From positions 124,001 through 188,000 of the forward strand of contig PAAG01000059.1 in assembly GCA_002698785.1 (NCBI GenBank): a stretch of 64,000 nt of DNA, read 5' to 3'. The position numbers were made by a program, and so were the translations under genes. Positions 26,868-33,827 of this stretch are shown here, piece after piece (within the stretch, counting starts at the first letter, position 1; every line of letters begins with the position of its first letter). The notes under the pieces were generated by a model. The model was not told where the DNA came from and made no database searches. It saw only the letters and a program-made list of their open reading frames with translations. Source of the DNA: Verrucomicrobiales bacterium (GTDB lineage Bacteria; Verrucomicrobiota; Verrucomicrobiia; Verrucomicrobiales; DEV007).

Positions 26868-27725
26868 ATGCAGCGATACCGAATTCAGCACCGAACAGCC
26901 TATTATTTTAGTGAAATCGTCCAGTTAGGCGCTCACGATTTGCGCCTGCGCCCACGCGAAGGGCACGACCTGCGAATCGAATCCTCTAAGCTGGAAATGA
27001 CGCCGGATGCATCACTCCGCTGGAGAAGAGATGTGGAGGGAAATTCCGTCGCCACAGCTACATTCGCAAACGGAGCAAATGCACTGGAGATAAACAGCGA
27101 GGTCGTCATTCAGCAGTTCAATGAGAATCCGTTGGATTTCCTCCTCTTTGACAACGCCGTCCAGTTCCCTTTTCAATACGAAAACGAGTATTCGGTTCTG
27201 CTGGACCCTTACTTGAAACCGAGGAACGAGGTATTCTCCGACGAGTTGATTTCGTGGGTGGGAGAAATCTGGCAGCCAGACGAAGCGATCCAGACATACA
27301 CACTACTCGAACGCATCACGAAGAGGATCTTTGACACCTTTGAATACCAGATCAGAGAAGAGCCAGGGGTTCAAATGGCAGACGAGACTCTACAGAAAGG
27401 GACTGGCTCCTGCCGTGATTTCGCGAGCCTTATGATCGCGGCGACACGCCACCTTGGACTCGCAGCTCGATTTGTGAGTGGCTATATGTATACCCCTACG
27501 TCTTCCCGCATTTTTGGAACGACTCATGCCTGGATGGAAGTTTTCCTCCCGGGTGCCGGTTGGAAAGGCTTCGATCCGACCATAGGCGAGATCGTAGGGA
27601 AAGAGCACTTTCCTGTCGCTGTATCCCGCTTACCCGAATCCGTGCCACCCGTAGAAGGATCGTTCTTTGGTATTCCCGGAACGAGACTGGAAGTCGGCGT
27701 TCTCGTCGAAGAATTGCCTTCTTGA
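26868..27725 (+). CDS. Transglutaminase-like cysteine protease-fold protein, paralogue 1
   Basis: 285 aa. N-terminal about 85 residues are the BTLCP/Bact_transglu_N module (RIQHRTAYYFSEIVQLGAHD, LRLRPREGH); then the transglutaminase core with Cys in GTGSCRDFA (about residue 181), His in TTHAWMEVFLP (about 219) and Asp in GFDPT (about 236). No signal peptide. Usual partner genes (circularly permuted ATP-grasp and alpha-E) are absent. Clearly paralogous to the gene at 46466-47314. Role unknown, perhaps cleavage of an isopeptide or processing of a small peptide. Confidence 0.88.
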   Translation: MQRYRIQHRTAYYFSEIVQLGAHDLRLRPREGHDLRIESSKLEMTPDASLRWRRDVEGNSVATATFANGANALEINSEVVIQQFNENPLDFLLFDNAVQFPFQYENEYSVLLDPYLKPRNEVFSDELISWVGEIWQPDEAIQTYTLLERITKRIFDTFEYQIREEPGVQMADETLQKGTGSCRDFASLMIAATRHLGLAARFVSGYMYTPTSSRIFGTTHAWMEVFLPGAGWKGFDPTIGEIVGKEHFPVAVSRLPESVPPVEGSFFGIPGTRLEVGVLVEELPS

Positions 27726-27783
27726 TATCCGCATATTGACGAATGGCCGTTCTCAGAGTCAGACTTGGTGAATCAGACTCTCC

Positions 27784-29253
27784 ATGTATCGACTCTTTCT
27801 TTTTCTGATATTGTGTATTACCGGCACTGCAGCTCTCTCCTCGGAGCAAAAGCCTGATATCCTTGTTTTCCTATGCGACGACTTTAATCCCTTCTACACG
27901 GGAATATCCGGAGACCCAGATGCTGAGACACCTCATCTCGACAGCTTGGCAAAGGAGAGCGCTACATTTACCCGATGCTATTCAGCGAGCACGGTGTGTA
28001 TGCCAGCCCGGACTAGTTTAGTGACGGGGCTCTACCCTCATGACACAGGATGCTGGGGAAACTCGAATTCCCTCTTCGTTCCCCCTCCCTTGACCTCTCT
28101 GTTTTCAGACTTCAAGGCCACCGGCTACCAAACCGCGATGATTGGAAAGACCCACTGGTTTTCCGGTCCAGAATATAAACGGGAGTTCGAAACGCTTGAA
28201 GACTACTTCCACGGGATAGGCATCGACTACATTCAGGAAGTCGCCACCACCTTTGGCAGTCGAAATGGAGAGGGCATCTATCAGGATTACCTCCGATCGA
28301 TCAAGAAGTTCCAATCGCAGTCGAAGGATCTGACTCGTCGGCTCAAAGAAAATCAGTACGCCGCACGCCCCAGCCTTCTAAAGCCAGAAGAAACCTGCGA
28401 CTGGATGATGACGGACCTCGCCATTGAGTATCTCGATACCGCACCGAACACCGATCCTTTCTTCCTCATGATCGGGTATTCCAATCCGCACTCGCCAATG
28501 GATCCATCGGGCAAATACTCGACCCAATACAATCCTGAAGAAATCGAACTACGTCCCAACACAAAACCTTTTTCCAAGTATGGCACCGACTACGACGAGG
28601 CAGAAATTCGCAAAACACGCGCTGCTTACCTTGGCAAAATCAGTTTTCTGGATGACCAACTAGGAAGGCTTATCGCCCGATTGAAAGATCGAGGAACTTG
28701 GGACAATACCATTCTGGTATTTACCGCTGACCATGGACTAACAGTCGGCGAACATGCCAATATTTCGAAGGGCCGCTTTTGGGAGGAGATTGCTAGAGTT
28801 CCCATGGTCATCCGTATTCCCGGCGTGACCGACGCAGGCTTTCAAACCGATTCACTTGCCCAGCTTTTCGACATCTACCCAACGTTGGTCGAGGCCGCCG
28901 GAGGAAAACCTTCTCCCCATCTTTCCGCAAAGTCACTCATGCCCATTCTGAAGAATCCTGATACAGAAGTTCGAGACGTGGTCTTCAGCGAGATTCAGCA
29001 CAAGGGAAAGTTCAACTACCTTGTCAGTGAGAAGAGATTCAAATGGACCATCCAGGATGGCAAAGAAGCTCTTTTCGATTTGGAGAAAGATCCTTACGAA
29101 ATGAAGAACCTCATTTCGTCCAAAGAACACACTAACAAAGCAAATGAGCTGAAGGATCGCCTTCGCAAATTCCTGATGGAAGAGCAGCTGAGCTTTTCCG
29201 AGGGCTACGTTCCGCTTGCCGAACGAGTGAAGAAAAAAGAGTCCGAAGACTAA
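27784..29253 (+). CDS. Secreted sulfatase with CMPAR motif
   Basis: 489 aa; signal peptide LFLFLILCITGTAALSS. Sulfatase landmarks: ILVFLCDDFNPF (metal Asp pair), STVCMPARTSLVTGLYPHDTG (formylglycine Cys in CxPxR), KTHWFSG, and LVFTADHGLTVGEH. Needs a formylglycine maturase, none in the window. Similar in style to choline/iduronate-type sulfatases. It differs from the other two sulfatases in having Met-Pro-Ala in the active motif. Stop codon shares CTAA with the convergent CBM6-like gene. Confidence 0.92.
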   Translation: MYRLFLFLILCITGTAALSSEQKPDILVFLCDDFNPFYTGISGDPDAETPHLDSLAKESATFTRCYSASTVCMPARTSLVTGLYPHDTGCWGNSNSLFVPPPLTSLFSDFKATGYQTAMIGKTHWFSGPEYKREFETLEDYFHGIGIDYIQEVATTFGSRNGEGIYQDYLRSIKKFQSQSKDLTRRLKENQYAARPSLLKPEETCDWMMTDLAIEYLDTAPNTDPFFLMIGYSNPHSPMDPSGKYSTQYNPEEIELRPNTKPFSKYGTDYDEAEIRKTRAAYLGKISFLDDQLGRLIARLKDRGTWDNTILVFTADHGLTVGEHANISKGRFWEEIARVPMVIRIPGVTDAGFQTDSLAQLFDIYPTLVEAAGGKPSPHLSAKSLMPILKNPDTEVRDVVFSEIQHKGKFNYLVSEKRFKWTIQDGKEALFDLEKDPYEMKNLISSKEHTNKANELKDRLRKFLMEEQLSFSEGYVPLAERVKKKESED

Positions 29254-29813
29254 TCACCCGTCCGGACAAATCGAAAGCATTCGATGTCACCGATACCGCC
29301 CGATTCTCCTTTTTCAGGCATCGCGAGTTTCATTCGGAAAATTCCTTTCTTCAAGACGACTCCTTCCTTGGTGATCAATTGAAGAGTCTGCCATCCCCCG
29401 GTGTCCGGAATCCTCATAGGTCCGGTTACATCTTTCCCGTCAAATTCCAGGTGAATCAGCCCACCTTCCTTTTTCGACGCCACGGGAATTACGATTTTGT
29501 AGGTCCCACTTTCTTTCACTTCGACGGTATAGATCAACCACTCGCCCTCGCGCGTCCATCCCACACCGTGACCATTTGAGGCATCGGAACGCTTCTCGAT
29601 ATCCACCTCCGTTTTCTCTCGATAATCTTCGCCTCGATTTTCCCGATCGGTATCCGAGTAGGCAACTCCCGCAGGCCCTGTATCCCAGTGTTCTGCCTCA
29701 ATGGTTCCGGGTATCGAATGTGGCTCGCCATTCCATGGCTTCGTTTCCGAATAGGCCAATGGGGATAGAAAAGAGACCAAAAAGATGACTGCTGGGATTC
29801 GTGGAAATCTCAT
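29250..29813 (-). CDS. Secreted CBM6-like carbohydrate-binding protein
   Basis: 187 aa from ATG 29813, which gives the signal peptide RIPAVIFLVSFLSPLAYS. The mature part has the order of a family 6 carbohydrate-binding module: GTIEAEHWD at the start, GVAYSDTDRENRG, then GEWLIYTVEVKESGTYKIVIPVAS and a C-terminal GDIECFRF strand. No catalytic domain is attached, so it probably binds a sugar polymer at the cell surface. Convergent with the sulfatase, sharing overlapping stops. Confidence 0.75.
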   Translation of the reverse strand: MRFPRIPAVIFLVSFLSPLAYSETKPWNGEPHSIPGTIEAEHWDTGPAGVAYSDTDRENRGEDYREKTEVDIEKRSDASNGHGVGWTREGEWLIYTVEVKESGTYKIVIPVASKKEGGLIHLEFDGKDVTGPMRIPDTGGWQTLQLITKEGVVLKKGIFRMKLAMPEKGESGGIGDIECFRFVRTGD

Positions 29814-29915
29814 CCGTTGAAAGCTGATAGAATTCGTTGAAAACAGGTAGGAAAACCGGTTCCCTAATCGTGCCAATTTGCTCATGCACGGACCGTCTTT
29901 GAGAATTACCTTGCG

Positions 29916-29935
29916 TAGACCGACTAGTCAGTCTA
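29916..29935. promoter_or_regulatory. TetR-type operator upstream of the regulator
   Basis: TAGACCGAC and GTCAGTCTA arms around TA; one mismatch from a perfect dyad. It ends 10 bp before the TetR ATG. The same core recurs, extended and perfect, upstream of the methyltransferase gene. Confidence 0.8.
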
Positions 29936-29945
29936 ATTTTGCAGC

Positions 29946-30533
29946 ATGGCATCCAGCCGCGATAAACTGGTCCATACGGCCATCGATTTGATCCTGACCC
30001 GTGGATTCAATACCACCACGGTGGATGAGATCTGTGCCCGTGCGGAGGTCGCTAAAGGAAGCTTTTACTATGCTTTCAAATCGAAAGAAGACCTCGGAGT
30101 TGCAGCATTGGAAGCCTTTGATACCGAACATAACACGGAGTTTGCCAACAGCGGCTTCCTTGAAGAACCCGATCCGAAGAAGCGACTCAACATGTTCCTT
30201 AATTACCTGATCGACGAAGCAGGAACCCTGTTCGAAAAAGGATGTCTCCTCGGGAATATGTCCTTGGAGATCTCCGACGAGTTCCCGAAAATCCGCAAAC
30301 GGCTCGACGAGCTTTTCCAGCAGAATTTAGACAGTACCGAATTCCTCATCGGAGCCTACCTTGAGTCGCTGAAAAATCCCCCATCGCTTTCTCCCAAGAT
30401 ATTGGCAGAGAAGTTTGCGTCCGTCCTTGAGGGATCACTGGTCCTGGCTCGAGCAAGCGGTGACTGGGACTATTTGCCACGCATGCTTTCACTCTACCGT
30501 GACGAATTGATGGTTCTCAGTGAGACCAAATAA
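29946..30533 (+). CDS. TetR-family transcriptional regulator
   Basis: 195 aa. N-terminal TetR HTH: AIDLILTRGFNTTTVDEICARAEVAKGSFYYAFKSKEDL. The C-terminal ligand domain contains EKGCLLGNMSLEISDEFP, common in the TetR subgroup that senses electrophiles (NemR/AcuR-like, C-terminal TetR_C_16/33 type), where a Cys in GCLLGN is conserved; this is pattern memory. It lies between two copies of a related palindrome, so it probably represses itself and the downstream methyltransferase gene. Confidence 0.92.
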   Translation: MASSRDKLVHTAIDLILTRGFNTTTVDEICARAEVAKGSFYYAFKSKEDLGVAALEAFDTEHNTEFANSGFLEEPDPKKRLNMFLNYLIDEAGTLFEKGCLLGNMSLEISDEFPKIRKRLDELFQQNLDSTEFLIGAYLESLKNPPSLSPKILAEKFASVLEGSLVLARASGDWDYLPRMLSLYRDELMVLSETK

Positions 30534-30547
30534 AAAATTTTGCTGCA

Positions 30548-30575
30548 TAACTAGACTGACCAGTCAGTCTAGTTA
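30548..30575. promoter_or_regulatory. Perfect 28-bp TetR operator upstream of the methyltransferase
   Basis: Arms TAACTAGACTGAC and GTCAGTCTAGTTA are exact reverse complements around CA. Core TAGACTGAC matches the operator at 29916-29935. The last base is the A of an ATG at 30575, so translation most likely starts at 30611 instead and the operator covers the promoter. Confidence 0.85.
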
Positions 30576-30610
30576 TGAACTTTCCTACTAACCAACAAAA
30601 GAAAAACACG

Positions 30611-31738
30611 ATGAAAGAAACCACACTACCTAATCCAACCGAAGAAAAGCCCCACGCTCAGCAGTTTGATCCAGCGAAGCTTGAAGCACTCGCCGGGCAT
30701 GTGCTGACGGAAATTGGAGCTGCAGCCAACGCATCTCTTGTTCAGTCGGGATATGAACTGGGCCTCTTCGACAAGCTATCAGAAAATGGCCCCATGACAG
30801 CGGGCGAACTCGCCGCTTCCATCAGCGGAAATGAACGTCACCTCCGCGAATGGCTATCCAGCCAATATACCAGCGGAATGATTGATTACGATGACACTAC
30901 GGATAAGTTTTCGCTCACTCCCGAGCAGGAGATGGTACTCGTGAATCGAGACAGCCCTGTCTATCTGGGAGGTTCCTGGTATGGGGTTGCGAGCATGTAT
31001 CACGGAATTGATGCCATCACTCGATCGATGCAAACGGGAGAAGGTGTCGCCTGGGGAGACCAGTGCAGCTGTCTTTTCTGCAGCACGGCTGAATTTTACC
31101 GACCCGCCTATCAGAATGCTCTCTTATCAGAATGGATCCCAGCGCTGGAGGGAGTACATTTGAAACTGGAGTCTGGCGCTAACACACTCGACATCGGGTG
31201 CGGCTATGGCCACTCCACCGCAATACTTGCTGGCGCGTTCCCGAAATCACGCTTCACAGGTCTCGATCTCCACGAAAGTTCGATCGAAGAAGCTCGAAAG
31301 ATCGCAGTGGAAGCAGGCGCGTCGAACGCGTACTTTGAAGCAGGCGACGCCCGGACCTTCACGGGCAATCGCTACGACCTCGTCACGATGTTTGATGCTT
31401 TTCACGACATGGGCAATCCAGTGGAAATTGCGCGTCACATCAGGGAGGAGTTACTTGTGGAGGGAGGCACACTCATGATCGTTGAGCCCCGAGCTGGCGA
31501 TACTTTGAGCGAAAACAAAAATCCAATGGGTCGAGCATTCTACGCGTTTTCCACGGCTTTCTGCACAGCCAATGCTCTCAGCCAATTAAACGACGACACC
31601 AGAGCAACCGCTCACAATGCACTGGGTGCCCAAGCGGGAGAAGCTCGCCTTTCTTCTGTCTTGAGAGAGGCCGGTTTTTCACAGATTCGACGGGCAGCAG
31701 ACTCAATCGAACTGATGGTGCTGGAAGCGAAAGCGTAG
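30611..31738 (+). CDS. SAM-dependent methyltransferase with winged-helix N-domain, TetR-controlled
   Basis: 375 aa from ATG 30611; ATG 30575 is rejected because it overlaps the operator. Residues about 25-110 form a winged-helix-like N-domain (ELGLFDKLSENGPMTAGELAASI, REWLSSQYTSGMI). The class I fold follows: TLDIGCGYGHSTAILA (SAM loop), FTGLDLHESSI, YDLVTMFDAFHDMGNP and GGTLMIVEPRAGD. This layout matches O-methyltransferase/transcriptional-fusion-like enzymes (also annotated Rv2258c-like). Probably methylates a small toxic or signalling molecule sensed by the TetR protein. Contains CSCLFCS, an odd cysteine cluster. Confidence 0.85.
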   Translation: MKETTLPNPTEEKPHAQQFDPAKLEALAGHVLTEIGAAANASLVQSGYELGLFDKLSENGPMTAGELAASISGNERHLREWLSSQYTSGMIDYDDTTDKFSLTPEQEMVLVNRDSPVYLGGSWYGVASMYHGIDAITRSMQTGEGVAWGDQCSCLFCSTAEFYRPAYQNALLSEWIPALEGVHLKLESGANTLDIGCGYGHSTAILAGAFPKSRFTGLDLHESSIEEARKIAVEAGASNAYFEAGDARTFTGNRYDLVTMFDAFHDMGNPVEIARHIREELLVEGGTLMIVEPRAGDTLSENKNPMGRAFYAFSTAFCTANALSQLNDDTRATAHNALGAQAGEARLSSVLREAGFSQIRRAADSIELMVLEAKA

Positions 31739-32056
31739 TTTCCTAAACGCTTTCAGACACGGGCCCCGCGATCCGGAGCTGGCAGCTGCGCCAGCCTGGA
31801 GCCGGGGCTTCTTTCTGTAAATATGCCTGCGTCCCTAACGATTACTCATGCCGTAACCCTGCGTCAGCAGGAACTCATGCACAGAAACGGATCAATCATG
31901 CTCGCAGTGCCACGGGCATTCACCGACAAACAGATTCGTCCTCTGGCAGCTCAGCAGTGGTTTCCCAATCATAATCAGTCAAAAAATTTGGAGGCTACAA
32001 ACGTTCGGGTGCTCCCCACTTCGAAGTAACCTCCTGAACCATTCCCTTATTCGTCA
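31739..32056. other. Intergenic stretch with a long imperfect hairpin
   Basis: About 320 bp between two methyltransferase genes. A GC-rich hairpin occupies 31763-31808. The rest has no Shine-Dalgarno-preceded ORF with convincing composition; a 68-codon frame at 31823-32029 looks random. It presumably holds the promoter of the gene at 32057. Confidence 0.5.
31763..31808 (+). terminator. Probable terminator hairpin after the methyltransferase
   Basis: GCCCCG (31763-31768) pairs with CGGGGC (31803-31808); inside, GCTGGC pairs with GCCAGC. TTCTTTCTGT follows, a pyrimidine-rich but not pure T tract. It could also be a dispersed repeat. Confidence 0.5.
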
Positions 32057-32770
32057 ATGACAGCCCGTTCCGTTAGCCCTGAAATCCTGGACCAACTTCC
32101 TCACGAAGATCCACGCGCCAAAAAGGCGCGAAAAGACCTTCAGTTGATCAATCTTCTCATGGGAAACGCGAGATACATCGCCCGGAGGATTAAACTTAGC
32201 TGTTCCGAATCGTCCCCGACTTCAATCGTAGATATTGGATGCGGAGATGGTTCTCTCGCCCTTTCCATCCTACGTCATCTCCCCCAGCCAAAAGCAGGAA
32301 GCTCAATAATGCTCGTCGACCAGATTGACTGCATTCCTTCCACCACTCTAGAATCAATGTCCCAACTTGGTTGGGATGCGACTATCAGAACATCCGATGC
32401 AGAGGCTGCACTCGCCAGTCTCCCGGAATCGAGCTCGACCGTTGTTATTGCCAATCTCTTTCTCCACCATCTAGAAAAACAAACTCTGCAATCCCTTCTA
32501 AGGAAAGCCTCTGATACAGCAGATCTTTTTGTTGCGGTGGAACCCCGGCGATCGCGCGGACCTCTTTTCGCGACATCGCTCCTGGGTGCGATAGGTTGCA
32601 ACAACATCACTCGACACGACGCAGCTGTTAGCGTCCACGCAGGATTTCGAGATGGAGAACTCTCTGATCTTTGGCCAGAGCCTGATGGCTGGGAACTAAG
32701 CGAACACAAAAGTGGTCTTTTCTCTCACCTTTTTGCCGCACAAAAATCTGCGACTCTGCCTCCGACATGA
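32057..32770 (+). CDS. SAM-dependent methyltransferase (type III PKS-associated type)
   Basis: 237 aa. N-terminal DPRAKKARKDLQLINLLMG followed by the SAM motif IVDIGCGDGSLALSILRHL, then VVIANLFLHHLEKQTL and a hydrophobic SRGPLFATSLLGAIG segment. In my recollection this N-terminal signature is typical of methyltransferases encoded next to bacterial type III polyketide synthases. Here no synthase is adjacent. The stop overlaps the start of the FAD oxidoreductase gene by four bases (ATGA), so the two proteins probably modify the same lipid or polyketide. Confidence 0.82.
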   Translation: MTARSVSPEILDQLPHEDPRAKKARKDLQLINLLMGNARYIARRIKLSCSESSPTSIVDIGCGDGSLALSILRHLPQPKAGSSIMLVDQIDCIPSTTLESMSQLGWDATIRTSDAEAALASLPESSSTVVIANLFLHHLEKQTLQSLLRKASDTADLFVAVEPRRSRGPLFATSLLGAIGCNNITRHDAAVSVHAGFRDGELSDLWPEPDGWELSEHKSGLFSHLFAAQKSATLPPT

Positions 32771-33819
32771 GTCGGCCGATCGAAATCATTGGAGGAGGTC
32801 TCGCAGGGCTGACGCTTGGGATCGCGCTTCGGCGTTTCAACATTCCCGTGCGTATTCGAGATGTCGGCACCTACCCCCGCCATCGTGTCTGCGGAGAATT
32901 TCTCAGTGGGTCTGGTGTTGAACATCTCAGTAATCTCGGCGTTCTCTCACAAATCAAAGAAAAGGGAGCAAACTGGGCCAATGACTACGCCTTTTTCTCC
33001 GAAACATCACGACTCCATCACGACCAATTAGACACGCCAACACTGTGCCTATCCCGGTATGCTCTGGATGATTTGCTGCAAAAGCAATTCATCGAACTAG
33101 GAGGGACTCTGGAACAAAACTGCCGAGTATCAGTAACCAAAGAGTCTAACGTTCCTGGAACCGTTCTCGCCACAGGAAGGAAGCGAAAGGCGACTTCAGG
33201 TAAATGGCGCTGGTTCGGGTTGAAGGCTCATATCGAAGGGTTTGAGATGGAATCAGACCTAGAAATGCACCTTCATCCGGATATGTATGTTGGAGCAAAC
33301 CAAATCGAAAACGGACGAGTCAACCTCTGCGGTCTTTTTCGTAGTCCTGTAGATTCAAATGGTGAAAAAAAGCGCACACCTGAGCCTGAGGAATTATTGA
33401 GAGGGATGAAAGAATCCCTCCTCTACGACAGGACGAAAAACGCGACGTTTCTACCGGATTCGTTGTGTGCTGTCGCAGGCCTAGATCTTACTCCGGCTAC
33501 ATCGGCGGACACGGATCAGTTCAGAATCGGCGACTCCCTGACAATGATCCCTCCCTTTACAGGAAATGGCATGTCCATGGCCATCGAGTCTGCCGTCATC
33601 GCATCCGAACCACTTCGTCGATTTAGCTGCGATGAGATCTCCTGGGAAGATGCGCTTACTGAGGCGAGGACAAACCTGGAAACTCGCTTCTCGTCTCGTC
33701 TCTCATGGGCGACCCATATCCAGAGTCTGCTATTCTCCCCAACCGTGCGCCCAGCTCTACTTACGCTTGGCAAAAGCTGCGGTCTGATCTGGAAAATCGG
33801 GTTCGCCAAAACTCGCTAG
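32767..33819 (+). CDS. FAD-dependent oxidoreductase (geranylgeranyl reductase/monooxygenase type)
   Basis: 350 aa. Begins with the Rossmann FAD motif EIIGGGLAGLTLGIALRR, then RHRVCGEFLSGSG (the CGE-type motif of the geranylgeranyl-reductase/PHBH group), and the second FAD motif RIGDSLTMIPPFTGNGMSMAIESA. Soluble, perhaps with a hydrophobic tail. Co-translated with the methyltransferase. Family members oxidise or reduce polyketide quinones, alkylpyrones or isoprenoid lipids. With the PKS absent here, the substrate is unknown. Confidence 0.85.
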   Translation: MSRPIEIIGGGLAGLTLGIALRRFNIPVRIRDVGTYPRHRVCGEFLSGSGVEHLSNLGVLSQIKEKGANWANDYAFFSETSRLHHDQLDTPTLCLSRYALDDLLQKQFIELGGTLEQNCRVSVTKESNVPGTVLATGRKRKATSGKWRWFGLKAHIEGFEMESDLEMHLHPDMYVGANQIENGRVNLCGLFRSPVDSNGEKKRTPEPEELLRGMKESLLYDRTKNATFLPDSLCAVAGLDLTPATSADTDQFRIGDSLTMIPPFTGNGMSMAIESAVIASEPLRRFSCDEISWEDALTEARTNLETRFSSRLSWATHIQSLLFSPTVRPALLTLGKSCGLIWKIGFAKTR

Positions 33820-33827
33820 AGATCAGC

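Noticed and set aside
31823-32029. 68-codon ORF between methyltransferase genes
   Set aside because: No ribosome site, no domain, composition typical of non-coding DNA.
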